Assembly: GCA_026196875.1 (NCBI GenBank)
Contig: JAPHTP010000004.1
Coordinates: 124,001-188,000 of the forward strand
Length of the DNA stretch: 64,000 bases
Source of the DNA: Kangiellaceae bacterium
GTDB lineage: Bacteria; Pseudomonadota; Gammaproteobacteria; Enterobacterales; Kangiellaceae
Reading direction: 5' to 3'
The notes below the pieces were generated by a model that did no database searches, was not told where the DNA came from, and was given only the letters and a program-made list of their open reading frames with translations. The stretch's first letter is position 1, and each line of letters starts with the position of its first letter. Shown here piece by piece: positions 45,778-54,653 of the stretch. A program made the translations under genes and the position numbers.

Positions 45778-46667
45778 ACTCACAAGTAATGGTTACCAAG
45801 TTTAGAGGACAAAAACGCTAACATACAAAAAACGCACGATTATTCGAGGGAAAATGAATAATTCCAATCAGAAAACCTTGTTTATTGAAAAATTAAACTG
45901 ACGCTTGTTTTCCACATATTCAAATTCCTCGATACTCACATTACCTGAAAGCCTAGTATTTCTTTGGAATGGGTCAATGAAATCCCGAAAATCATTTTAT
46001 GGCCAGTTTTCTTCTTTTAATTGTTCACAAAAAAGCCTCCAAAAGGAGGCTTTTTCTTTTTCACTATTTATGGAATCTCATTTTACGATTTTGGCACAAA
46101 AGCTCATGAGTTGTGGGCTTAAAAAGTTAAGTGATTGATTTGATTTGAAGAAAGCGCTGGGTAATCAATATTTAGTGAGAGATAAGCGAAAATCTAACTA
46201 GCAATATTGTATGGAAGAGAACCTGAATTGATGCACATATTTAGCCGTTGAAATAATTGGATTAACAGCTGGAGTTTAGTGAAGACATTTGGAGAAAATA
46301 TAAAACAATAAATAGCATCGCTGGAAATTTCCACATCGTCATCATCAAGAAGTGGTCAAAGGTCTATTTCGAAGGTGAACTAGATGAAACTCACCTGGAA
46401 CAAAGATTTTTGGAATTTTTTCTTTTTCTCAGCCAATATGTTTTTCGATACGAGTTTTTATCAACATAGTTACATCCATTTCTATATCAAGGTTTGCTTT
46501 ATGAGCTAAAATCAAGTATCTGATGCAGTAATAGTGTATAATCATGATCTGAATAACGATCTTAATTTGTTTCGATTAATTCAAAGCTTTTTCTACCGTC
46601 TCTCCTTAACTTCGATTTCAGAACTATCCATACGTAATTATCCGATTAATGCACTTGGTAGGGCTAT
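45778..46667. other. Long intergenic stretch with one strong terminator
   Basis: Nearly 900 bp with no supported gene. A perfect terminator hairpin AAAAGCCTCC-AAAA-GGAGGCTTTT (46031-46054) is followed by T5CT4; it lies 250 bp after merR. A 77-codon frame (45905-46138) overlaps it and is not coding-like. A frame near 46290-46470 on the plus strand (SIAGNFHIVIIKKWSKVYF) has protein-like composition but no start and may be a decayed gene. Confidence 0.5.
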
Positions 46668-47528
46668 ATGTCATTCTTATTTTCCAGAAAGGTTTTGATT
46701 AAGATTATCTTAATCAAGCTTATCGCAATTTTCCTTTTGTCAATGTCAGCAATTGCTCAAGAAGTGACAGATGAATTAGATTCATGTCAAATTGTTAATC
46801 CTGTGGTTTGTTGTTACGGATTTACAAAAGAAAATAACAAATGCGTTGATATTAAACTTCCTCGCAATAGTTTTTTAAGTGCATCGGGGAAAGGGTGGAG
46901 GTGCAAAAGAGGGTACTTCAGAAACGTTAACAGTTGTGAAAAAGTTGTCGTTCCTGAACACGCTTACTTAATCACTCCTCACTATGGAAAACATTGGACA
47001 TGTTTAGAGGGCTATCTTGAAACTGCGACAGAATGCGTAAAAATAGACTTGCCCAATAATGCATATATCAGCGATCCCAGGCGTTCTCCAGGCTGGCGTT
47101 GCGAAATTGGGTTTGCCCTAAAGAATAAGCAATGCATAAAAATTGTAGCCCCAAAAAATGCAGTGTTGACAAGTATATATTCTTTGGAAGGATGGAAGTG
47201 CCGCCGAGGCTACTTCAAAAAAAGTGATGAATGTTTTCCGATAACTCTGCCCGCTAATTCTTCTATAAGTGAGACTGGAGACCAGTGGCAGTGTAACAGA
47301 GGATTTCTAAAAGTTGCTAATGGATGTGAAAAAATAGATATTCCAGACAACGGTTTTTTGGCAAATTCAGGAAAAAAATGGCGTTGCAATAGAGGCTATA
47401 GCAAGCTCAAAAATAGTTGTAACTTGATAAAAGTGCCGACCAACGCGCACATAGGTTATTCTGGAAACGACTGGAGCTGCAACCCTGGCTTTAGTTTAAT
47501 TAAAGGAGAGTGCATCGCTCACAGATAA
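46668..47528 (+). CDS. Secreted Cys-rich tandem-repeat protein
   Basis: 286 residues: signal peptide (to about SMSAIA-Q), then seven tandem units of about 33-36 residues (residues ~58-283). The consensus is C-x-x-I-x-x-P-x-N-A-x-(L/I)-x(5-9)-W-x-C-x-x-G-(Y/F)-x(5-6)-C, giving two to three Cys per unit, so disulfide-rich. I do not recognise a named domain; it resembles EGF-like small units found in some gammaproteobacterial secreted proteins. Function unknown; likely surface or extracellular. Confidence 0.7.
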   Translation: MSFLFSRKVLIKIILIKLIAIFLLSMSAIAQEVTDELDSCQIVNPVVCCYGFTKENNKCVDIKLPRNSFLSASGKGWRCKRGYFRNVNSCEKVVVPEHAYLITPHYGKHWTCLEGYLETATECVKIDLPNNAYISDPRRSPGWRCEIGFALKNKQCIKIVAPKNAVLTSIYSLEGWKCRRGYFKKSDECFPITLPANSSISETGDQWQCNRGFLKVANGCEKIDIPDNGFLANSGKKWRCNRGYSKLKNSCNLIKVPTNAHIGYSGNDWSCNPGFSLIKGECIAHR

Positions 47529-47573
47529 CTGCAAAAATTATTATTATTTAATTATGTGCAAAGGAGTGATCAA

Positions 47574-47672
47574 ATGGATGACAAAGATTTCCCCAAACCA
47601 CCTGAGTTATATAGGTTGAGAATAAATTTTTTCTTACCCGGAATAAAAGCAAGCTTATATCGAAAGAGCTAA
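47574..47672 (+). CDS. Possible 32-residue small protein
   Basis: ATG is preceded at seven bases by AAGGAG, the strongest Shine-Dalgarno nearby, 45 bp after the Cys-repeat gene. The peptide MDDKDFPKPPELYRLRINFF... ends in a basic tail (SLYRKS). Too short to identify; supported mainly by the ribosome-binding site and position. Confidence 0.4.
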   Translation: MDDKDFPKPPELYRLRINFFLPGIKASLYRKS

Positions 47673-47883
47673 CGTTCAAAAATATTAAGCATTAAATATA
47701 AGAAGTTTTGTACTGGAAACTCTGAAAGCTTTTATATGCAAAATGGCAAAAAGTATAGGACAAACAAATAGAGATATTAAACAAAGTATGTTGGAGTTAT
47801 TTTAAGTGCACTTGAATAGGGCATACTTTCTCTGTTATGTATTTAATTATTTATTTCAATAATCGAGTTGAGTTAGATTAACT

Positions 47884-48042
47884 TTAGTAACTAGATGTCA
47901 ATATTTTCTGCCTGTCCGAAATAGCAAATTCCAATGCGTCAGCATACTTTTCGTAGGAATACTGTTTATAAAAATAAATTGTTTTAGTTTTATAAGTAAT
48001 CTTATTTTCTAGCATCTGCTTTTTCTTTTCGTTTGAATTCAT
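47884..48042 (-). CDS. Possible small protein, AP2-like fragment
   Basis: 52 codons (MNSNEKKKQMLENKIT...YSYEKYADALEFAISDRQ). The stretch YEKYADALEFAISDR resembles the C-terminal helix pattern of bacterial AP2-type domains (YxxxxxAxxxAxxxR). The frame is open for a further ~28 codons upstream without a start (GKYQKYNYRRAVF), which looks coding, so this may be the 3' remnant of a longer gene. Confidence 0.35.
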   Translation of the reverse strand: MNSNEKKKQMLENKITYKTKTIYFYKQYSYEKYADALEFAISDRQKILTSSY

Positions 48043-48135
48043 GAATACCGCTCGACGGTAGTTATATTTCTGATATTTACCAAGACTCTGTAGATTAGAG
48101 TTACTTATGAGTCAAAACTTCCGAGATATTCTCAT

Positions 48136-48333
48136 CTAGTTATATCTTATCTCGCAAAATCCTTCTGTGTCCCTTTCAATATGCTGTAAAAATATCACAT
48201 CGATTTTGCCGGAGAAAGGTTCAGATAGCTCTACAAAGTCTAACCCGCTAAAATTGACATAAGTTTCTCGATCTAATTGTGATAGAGAATCAATTAGTTC
48301 CCCAACAGTTATTCTGGGTAGCTTAATATTCAT
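48136..48333 (-). CDS. Small hypothetical protein
   Basis: 65 residues, ATG at 48333, weak ribosome binding site. Sequence MNIKLPRITVGELIDSLSQLDRE... is acidic and could form a small alpha/beta fold. No family recognised. Confidence 0.45.
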   Translation of the reverse strand: MNIKLPRITVGELIDSLSQLDRETYVNFSGLDFVELSEPFSGKIDVIFLQHIERDTEGFCEIRYN

Positions 48334-48667
48334 TTACTAGGCCTAATTTAGTAGTCTGAACTTCATATTGAGCGCTTTCTCAACGAATGGCAAGCGATTG
48401 CAAATGTAGTTGAGTTATTTACCTAATCAGTCTTAAAATGATATCGGTTAGAGTCTAAGTTCATCACTCAGCGAAAAAGGCGCAGTCAGTATTGAGACTC
48501 CACGCAAAACAAAACTCAGTTTTAGATTTTTTGGAAGTTGGAAGTTCTCCCTTAAGCACATACAGCAATTATGAACAATTCTGACAATCTATAGCTTTTA
48601 TTTGATCTTCAATCTGTGAGTTCATATTAATACTTCTTTTCTAATTAAAGTATTAATAAAATCTGCA
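48334..48667. other. Non-coding or decayed stretch
   Basis: About 330 bp. On the minus strand an 18-codon frame (MNSQIEDQIKAIDCQNCS, starting near 48626) stops early, and a following frame reads on for about 37 codons in another phase, so this could be another decayed small gene. Confidence 0.3.
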
Positions 48668-49017
48668 TTACAACTCTATAATGACACCTCCTTCACCAGG
48701 TCTTACATTTCCATACTGTCGACCATCTATCTCTATTTCAGTCCAATATTTACTAGCGTCAGTTTCACCATCTTCAATAATTCCGTACTCAGATCACAAA
48801 TCTTTTTGGGTAACTTAGTAAAAACCGAACCGGCGCAAATATTATGTTCATCACATTTCTTGAGTAAACGAATCGAATGTTCTAATAGCGTCTTATTGCC
48901 AATCAGATCGGCTTTAAGCTCAAAACTCTCACGCGTTTTTATTTTGGATAGAAGTTCATTTATTTCTTTTTCCATTAACTCGTATATATCCCATAACTTC
49001 TCTTTTCTAATAAACAT
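48668..49017 (-). pseudogene. Frameshifted gene of unknown function, possible immunity-type
   Basis: ATG at 49017 opens MFIRKEKLWDIYELMEKE and runs about 75 codons to KLPKKICD. In the original phase the frame then changes character and soon stops. In the next phase a well-formed 3' end, EYGIIEDGETDASKYW followed by a 24-codon tail ending GGVIIEL, runs from 48790 to a stop at 48668. A single-base loss near 48790-48795 would join the two halves. It lies 17 bp after the barstar-like gene. I do not recognise the family. Confidence 0.65.
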
Positions 49018-49034
49018 TTAATATTAAGCTTTTA

Positions 49035-49659
49035 CTAGTTAATGACACTTCGAGCATATTTTATTGGGCCTTCTATATCTACAAACCTTAAGGAATGTTT
49101 ATTGATAGCACCGAAAATTTCATCATCAGCGTTTATTTCATTAATGCACCACTCCTCAAAATCCACTATTTTCAATTCCTCTACTCTTTTGGTCCCATTC
49201 AGCCCAGTTCCAGTGAACCGAGTGAGCCCCTACATCACGAATATTTAGTTTTGGATTGTTACTGTGAATGATATTAACAAACTTCTTTCCATGAACCAGA
49301 CTTTGATATGTTCTAGAAGCCAATACTTCCAGAAAAATATGCGCATTATTCGCATCTCGGCCATACCATAAATCAAAGTTCTCTATTGATACGAGTACTT
49401 TTCCATTCTCGCCAGTATCAATATCGGTAATGCAATCATCTACCGCTCCCCAATTTCGACCAAAATATCCAGGAAACGAAAAGATCTCGTGAATACCGCT
49501 GAATACATCATCAATTGTGTACCACTTTTCAGCATCGAAGCTATAGATCTTGTATCCGCTAGCTTTATACCAGTCCAGATGTTCACACCATAGTTCTTTG
49601 TTAAAGTATTTAGCGACAGTTCCATAGTGCAATGTCTTAACATCTAACTCACTACTCAT
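49035..49659 (-). pseudogene. Barstar-like protein gene with a 3' frameshift
   Basis: The first 155 or so codons encode a barstar-family (RNase inhibitor) protein with the signature FPGYFGRNWGAVDDCITD (about 63-80). The frame then ends early at 49156. From the A4 run at 49187-49190 the adjacent phase gives a coherent 48-codon C-terminal tail (RVEELKIVDFEEWCINEINA...) to a TAG at 49035. One extra base in the A run explains it. No barnase-type toxin is seen, so it would have been an orphan immunity gene. The full protein would be about 205 residues. Confidence 0.75.
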
Positions 49660-49827
49660 ATTTTTTCCTTTTGAACTTATGTGATGATATATTCAAGAGA
49701 TTGTGCTTGAAGGTAATCTAGTTGTTTTTTTAGCTTAAGTCATTAAATACTGTTGCTAGAATTTAATGACATTCTTTGACTATGATAAAATAGTCACTCA
49801 CAATTATTATAAGAGATTACGTACTCT
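49660..49827. other. Short AT-rich intergenic region
   Basis: Divergent region between the barstar-like gene and the membrane protein; presumably contains both promoters. No clear motif. Confidence 0.35.
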
Positions 49828-50331
49828 ATGATCTCCGCAATTATTTCGGGTTTAGTTGGTTCAATTATAATCATCCTTTTAATTAGCTATTTTAAAAACA
49901 ACCCGAGCCAATCAGATGTCAGCAATAAATTGAGTATGGGGAAAGGAGCTCTTTTCATTGCAGTTCTTTGTTTTTCAATGACCGCTTTTCTTATATGGGT
50001 GATATTCGACGATCACGATATAATGGATAAACCTACCGATCTTGTGATCGCCTTAACATTGACTTCAATTACATCGGGTTTAGGTTTTTACTTTCTTATT
50101 GACTTTCTATTTGTAAAACTCTCATTCAACGAAGAAAAGATCATTTTTGAATCACCTTGGCGAAAAAAAATAGAAGAAAGATGGGAGAATATTGAGAGTG
50201 TCTACTTCAATGACAATTATTACTGGCACGTTATAATTTTTAAGTCTCAGAAAAAAATAAGAATATCAATATTTTTATCTGGAAGACTGAACTTTCTCGA
50301 GCAACTTAAGAATATAGGATTTAACTTCTAG
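49828..50331 (+). CDS. Small membrane protein with PH-like soluble domain
   Basis: 167 residues: three hydrophobic segments (SAIISGLVGSIIIILLISYF, ALFIAVLCFSMTAFLIWVIF, ALTLTSITSGLGFYFLIDFLF), then a soluble C-terminal part (VKLSFNEEKIIFESPWRKKIEERWENIESV) of the bacterial PH-like type. Function unknown; such proteins are frequent next to polymorphic toxin immunity genes. Confidence 0.55.
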   Translation: MISAIISGLVGSIIIILLISYFKNNPSQSDVSNKLSMGKGALFIAVLCFSMTAFLIWVIFDDHDIMDKPTDLVIALTLTSITSGLGFYFLIDFLFVKLSFNEEKIIFESPWRKKIEERWENIESVYFNDNYYWHVIIFKSQKKIRISIFLSGRLNFLEQLKNIGFNF

Positions 50332-50366
50332 AGCCTGAACAAAAACTTAGTGTCAATAGATATAAA

Positions 50367-50400
50367 AAAGGACAATGATTCGGATGAGTTATTGTCCTTT
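50367..50400 (-). terminator. Minus-strand terminator-like hairpin
   Basis: AAAGGACAAT/ATTGTCCTTT arms (10 bp, loop 14) with six T after it on the minus strand. It lies downstream of a short minus-strand frame at 50438-50551 (37 codons, GTG/TTG start, KESSVGGVKETINAIGLG), which could be a small gene; no ribosome-binding site supports it. Confidence 0.55.
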
Positions 50401-50721
50401 AAAAAATTAAAATCTGCTCTTAAGCGGACTCTTATTTTTAGTCGTGGTTTTGAAGATCTTCTGCTGCTCCAGTTTTCTTTACCATACCCAACCCAATCGC
50501 ATTTATTGTTTCTTTTACACCACCAACACTAGATTCTTTTATTGCCACCAAAATTATAAATTAAAGTGGAAAAATTAGGACGAGCTTGACGGTGCTCTTT
50601 GAGAAAGAGATACTAATCACAACCACGCAGTTAGTATCAGCTAACGCACCAAGGTAAGAGACGGTTCAAGTCGACAAATTTGTTCCGTTTTTCTTATCTA
50701 CTTAGATCTATTACTCGCATA

Positions 50722-51114
50722 TTAAATTCTCCTTATTTCCAATTTTCTTTTTGCTTTAGAGCTTTCTCCCAATTTAAGGATGCTTCGCATCGCCTCAATC
50801 TGATCTTTGCTCAGCGCTCCTAATTGCTTTCTTAGTTCACTTGCGAAGGCATATTCCTCTAGGGAAGCTGATTCTGGGATTCGAATTACTCTTTGTGATT
50901 TTTCTATCGAATCCCAGAGCAAGCCTTGCTCTTCTTTATCAAGCTCTAGCCTGTCGATCAATTTTTCTAAGATCGGTTTGGATGGCGGACCTTTCTTACT
51001 TTTTTCTATCGCGCTTATGTAACACGGATTGACTTCAAGGAGATCTGTTAACTGGCTCTGTTGAAGGCTTTTGCTTTTTCTCAAGCTATAAAGAAACAAG
51101 GCAAATGGGGTCAT
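50722..51114 (-). CDS. XRE-family HTH protein
   Basis: 130 residues from ATG at 51114. HTH_3 domain near the N-terminus (FALFLYSLRKSKSLQQSQLTDLLEVNPCYISAIEKSKKG), then a helical C-terminal part rich in charged residues. Small regulator in an accessory region; target unknown. Separated from the next HTH gene by about 200 bp. Confidence 0.75.
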   Translation of the reverse strand: MTPFALFLYSLRKSKSLQQSQLTDLLEVNPCYISAIEKSKKGPPSKPILEKLIDRLELDKEEQGLLWDSIEKSQRVIRIPESASLEEYAFASELRKQLGALSKDQIEAMRSILKLGESSKAKRKLEIRRI

Positions 51115-51313
51115 AAGTAACTCAACCAATACAGGAATATTTATATATTAGAATAAGCAATTTTAAATCAAAAATATCTTTTAAAATCAATAGCTTACAT
51201 AGCATTATAACGCTATATTTGAGTTGTTTTTTTAGTAAAATGAATGAGTTACTTTTAGACAGTATTAGAAGTATGGAGTTACAAGATGATATTTAGCGAG
51301 AATTTAAAAGATG

Positions 51314-51682
51314 TTATTGCTCTAAAAACGACAATAGCGATTTAGTTTTACTTACTGGCAATCTAGATAATACGTCGATTAAGCGGGATTGAGTACTAGG
51401 GTCTCGATCGGCTTCAAATAATAATGGAGTTCCTTCGCCGGCAATGATCCAATGAATATTGGGGGACCCACCATTTTCGGTTTTCAGTTTTGCCAACTTT
51501 GCAAGTCTCTCAGTATCCGGAAAAACTTCACCTTTCCATACGCGTCGCAAAACAGTGTCATTTTTATAGCCTAATGACTCCGACAGTTGTTTACGTTCAA
51601 TTTCCAGGTGCTTCTCCGCTAGAAGCCTTAAACGACGACACATTTCCTGTCGGAGCGCTTCATTTTTCTGGTTTCTCGCCAT
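51314..51682 (-). CDS. Small HTH regulator
   Basis: 122 residues from ATG at 51682. Helical sequence LRLLAEKHLEIERKQLSESLGYKNDTVLRRVWKGEVFPDTERLAKLA has the two-helix pattern of an XRE-like HTH; the rest is a short tail. Divergent to the HhH-type gene at 51784 with an AT-rich 98-bp gap carrying short repeated ATTAT/ATAAT tracts, so it may control that gene. Confidence 0.6.
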   Translation of the reverse strand: MARNQKNEALRQEMCRRLRLLAEKHLEIERKQLSESLGYKNDTVLRRVWKGEVFPDTERLAKLAKLKTENGGSPNIHWIIAGEGTPLLFEADRDPSTQSRLIDVLSRLPVSKTKSLLSFLEQ

Positions 51683-51783
51683 CACTTATATTATAATCAT
51701 TTACATCATAATATAATATTATCTAGCGATTTGCCTTAAAGATCAATATTATTGTTGGCACTCTGAAAAGGAGCTATACAAAT

Positions 51784-52815
51784 ATGACTAGCACCAAAAA
51801 ACAAAAAGCGCCTCTGATCTTTGTTAAACGAACAAAGCCTGTTGTTTCTGAAGTATTTGATACTTATTGGAAGTTTGCCGTAAGACGACAAGAAGCTTTC
51901 TTTTCCAGAATTGAAGGACAAGAAAAACCTTGGTCTGATGATCCGATTATTAGTGAGTTCAAGTTTACTAATGCCTATCGTGCTTCAGATCGAGTGAGCC
52001 AATATCTGATTAAAAATGTGATCTACTCGAAGAAGTGGGGACTTAAAGATACCGTCTTTCGTATTTTGCTCTTTAAGATCTTTAATAAAATAGAAACTTG
52101 GCAATTGTTAGAAGAACATTTCGGCGAAATCAGTACCAAGACCTTTAATCTCAATCAATTCGATGCAGTTTTAGAAAAACAGATCGCCGCAAAAAAATCG
52201 ATATATTCAGCCGCGTATATTATGCCATCTGGTCCAAAGAAAAAATATTTGGGCGTTCGAAAACATAAATTTCATTTAACCTTGCTCAGCGAATTACTAA
52301 AAGACGACTTTCATCAATTGCTAAAAGATCAGTCTTCATTGGAGGCAGGGTTTGAGTTGCTACTTTCGATCGAATCATTTGGCCGATTCTTAGCTTATCA
52401 ATTCATTATCGATTTAAATTACTCTGACTGGTTTAACTATTCTGAGAATGACTTTGTTGTGCCTGGGCCGGGCGCGCTTGACGGTATTCGAAAGTGCTTT
52501 ACAGATCTCGGCGACTATACACCGGTTGATATCATCAAGATGATGACTGAAGATCAAAATCATCATTTTGATCGACTCAACTATAATTTTAAGAATTTAT
52601 GGGGACGCCCCCTGCATTTAATCGACTGCCAGAATCTATTTTGCGAAGTTGATAAGTATTCTCGGATCGCCCATCCTGATGTGCAAGGGATCAGCGGAAG
52701 AACTCGGATCAAACAGAAGTTTAATCCAACCCCATCTCACTTGAACGTTTGGTATCCACCGAAATGGCGGATCAATAAAAACATAGTTACTGCACAGGAA
52801 TATCAGTCAATGTAA
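51784..52815 (+). CDS. HMUDK_hel/aGPT-type HhH-related protein (thymine hypermodification family)
   Basis: 343 residues, AAAGGAG ten bases ahead of ATG. The N-terminal block EFKFTNAYRASDRVSQYLIKNVIY (about 58-81) is the signature I associate with the Pfam HMUDK_hel (5-hmdU DNA kinase helical) domain and the related alpha-glutamyl/putrescinyl thymine pyrophosphorylase families. A later segment (about 195-240) has GRFLAYQFIIDLNYS and VPGPGALDGIRKC, a helix-hairpin-helix type motif also seen in DNA glycosylases. In phages these proteins act on 5-hydroxymethyl-dU in DNA; here the kinase P-loop partner is absent. Convergent with the MazG-like gene (29-bp overlap). Confidence 0.72.
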   Translation: MTSTKKQKAPLIFVKRTKPVVSEVFDTYWKFAVRRQEAFFSRIEGQEKPWSDDPIISEFKFTNAYRASDRVSQYLIKNVIYSKKWGLKDTVFRILLFKIFNKIETWQLLEEHFGEISTKTFNLNQFDAVLEKQIAAKKSIYSAAYIMPSGPKKKYLGVRKHKFHLTLLSELLKDDFHQLLKDQSSLEAGFELLLSIESFGRFLAYQFIIDLNYSDWFNYSENDFVVPGPGALDGIRKCFTDLGDYTPVDIIKMMTEDQNHHFDRLNYNFKNLWGRPLHLIDCQNLFCEVDKYSRIAHPDVQGISGRTRIKQKFNPTPSHLNVWYPPKWRINKNIVTAQEYQSM

Positions 52816-53866
52816 GCGAGCGTTTTTCACAATCGACAACCACCCGGCCTGAGCCTTTGGATTTCAATTCTCGGAATATTTTGTAGCTTTTCATAATTGA
52901 ATCTTTCCACTCCCAAGGCTCACATTTCTCTACTTCATATCCTCTGACAAGATTTTGAATCCTTTTGATTAGATCTAGATCTACACGGCTCATCCCTTCA
53001 AGATAGTTTTTGCTCGTACGCGCGTAATCATATACATGATTTATGATTGCTTCTTCAATAATTGCTGCGCGAGCACCGTCTTGTATTTCATCAGTTTTAG
53101 GAACACTTTTTCTTTTCTTTTTTAGCATCCTTCGAAATACTGGCGACCAGCCTAAAGTCGCTGCCAAAGCAATATGAAAAACATCATGAAATCGATAACC
53201 GTCATCAACGTAAGCGTTATCAGTCAACCGATCTCCCAACGCAACACCATTCATCATGATAATGACCGCTTTATTATCTTCTATCCCATAAAAATCAATT
53301 TCAAATTTTCTTGGTAACTTTTCATGAGAAGGAAAGTCTTTATCAAAAGTTCTTGCGGGAAGGTCACTAAATTTTGCCCAATAAGATAGATTCTTGTTGC
53401 AACTATTTCTTGCTACCGTTTTTAAATCAGTAGCTATATGGTTAGCTAACGAGGAAAGATCCATAATTAGATTGTTAACTAGCGAGACTGCTAGTTCTTT
53501 ATTAACACTATCAGGTTTAAACATCCAATCTTTTTGAAGTGATAATTTCATGACACTTGAATGTATTTTATAGACTCCTTCGAACTCATCTACGATTCCT
53601 TCAGAATCAATTGGCCATTCATTTAATTTTATTCCTAATCTAGAGGCGATAGTAACGGCATACCATAATATGTCCCCCAACTCTTCTTCAAAGTGTTCTT
53701 CAAAAGCAGAATAGTAAATTCCATCTCGCTGGTGTTTTTTTAGGACTGAGGCGAGTGAACCAAGCTCTCCAATAACACCTAGTATTGCAACATCAGGCCC
53801 ATGAGGATTTAACCAATTAATATTTTCCGTTCGTTTCGATTCTTCTTGATATTCAGCTGCTTCCAT
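52787..53866 (-). CDS. MazG-like nucleotide pyrophosphohydrolase with second all-alpha domain
   Basis: 359 residues. Residues 25-80 form a MazG-type domain with the metal-binding signature (IGELGSLA at 32-39, EEELGD at 60-65). The C-terminal domain (about 215-285) reads RFHDVFHIALAATLGWSPVFRRMLKKKRK ... ARAAIIEEAIINHVYDYA, a second MazG-related/MazG_C-like helical module with its own His and Glu residues. Family members hydrolyse NTPs or modified nucleotides to NMP and PPi. It overlaps the thymidylate-synthase-like gene by 14 bp. Confidence 0.82.
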   Translation of the reverse strand: MEAAEYQEESKRTENINWLNPHGPDVAILGVIGELGSLASVLKKHQRDGIYYSAFEEHFEEELGDILWYAVTIASRLGIKLNEWPIDSEGIVDEFEGVYKIHSSVMKLSLQKDWMFKPDSVNKELAVSLVNNLIMDLSSLANHIATDLKTVARNSCNKNLSYWAKFSDLPARTFDKDFPSHEKLPRKFEIDFYGIEDNKAVIIMMNGVALGDRLTDNAYVDDGYRFHDVFHIALAATLGWSPVFRRMLKKKRKSVPKTDEIQDGARAAIIEEAIINHVYDYARTSKNYLEGMSRVDLDLIKRIQNLVRGYEVEKCEPWEWKDSIMKSYKIFRELKSKGSGRVVVDCEKRSLTLTDIPVQ

Positions 53867-54653
53867 TTTTCAGCTCCTCGATTTCATCAATAAACTTTGA
53901 AATTTTAGTCTTAGTTAGATTCTTATGTTGATCCATCCGAGCCAGCGTTGCATGACACACAAATACACCGACTTTAATACCAAGCTCTCTAGCGACTGCA
54001 TCTTGCAAGCGAGCTAGCCCTAAAAAATTACCAAGCGCTTTTTGAATAAAATCTTGCGAACGATAGATAGCGGTGAGATTTAGAGCGGTTCGGTCATGAT
54101 TTAACTTAAAACTTAAATGACTTAAACAAGGAAATCCCATTAGACCGTTGTCATTTCTGTTTATCGGAATACTTTCGACATCATCTACCGAAATTTCATA
54201 TGCGCAACGGATCCCTCCGCCATTTTTTTTATTTAGCTGCCCCCGTAATCTACCAATCACATTTTTTAAGGGATTACATGGCTCACCTTCTCGATCTTTA
54301 CCCCGCACAATCCGGTAGGCATAAGTTCCGGTTGTATTACCTTTGTTACATTTAATTTTGGGATACACTTCCTTTGGATAGGTCGAATAAACCCCTTCCA
54401 TTCCTTCAGCCTTATATTCGGTGGCCGGAAATATTGTATCGGCAACTGTTTGTATAGGATAAAGTCCATCAGGAGAGTCTGCTAATAGTTGATCCAATGA
54501 TTTTCGTATTTGACGTGAAACTTTATTAGAATGAACAGGATCTCTTACTTCTACAATCAAGTTGTATTCGATGTAATCGGTTGCATTTTGATAGAGGTGT
54601 TTTAAAGCTTCAAACCAAGCGAGCTCTCTGATGTTTTCTGATATTGGCTTCAT
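53853..54653 (-). CDS. Thymidylate synthase/dUMP-hydroxymethylase fold protein
   Basis: 266 residues. The C-terminal half has the TS core: catalytic-type Cys in GFPCLSH (C176), AIYRSQDFIQKALGNFLGLARLQ (198-217; R, S, D and N correspond to the nucleotide phosphate and uracil contacts of TS), and FVCHATLARMD (His 234). The overall sequence is far from ThyA, so it is probably a nucleotide methyl- or hydroxymethyl-transferase acting on dUMP, dCMP or a related substrate; the product cannot be named. ATGA overlap with the C1 peptidase gene and 14-bp overlap with mazG. Confidence 0.75.
   Translation of the reverse strand: MKPISENIRELAWFEALKHLYQNATDYIEYNLIVEVRDPVHSNKVSRQIRKSLDQLLADSPDGLYPIQTVADTIFPATEYKAEGMEGVYSTYPKEVYPKIKCNKGNTTGTYAYRIVRGKDREGEPCNPLKNVIGRLRGQLNKKNGGGIRCAYEISVDDVESIPINRNDNGLMGFPCLSHLSFKLNHDRTALNLTAIYRSQDFIQKALGNFLGLARLQDAVARELGIKVGVFVCHATLARMDQHKNLTKTKISKFIDEIEELKNGSS

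Noticed and set aside
45905-46138. 77-codon plus-strand frame after merR
   Set aside because: It runs through a strong terminator hairpin, has no ribosome binding site and shows no protein-like pattern.
46290-46470. Plus-strand frame resembling a transposase fragment
   Set aside because: No start codon and no recognisable transposase motif; listed only as a possible decayed gene in the intergenic entry.
50350-50532. 60-codon plus-strand frame after the membrane protein
   Set aside because: It runs through a minus-strand terminator hairpin and lacks a ribosome binding site.
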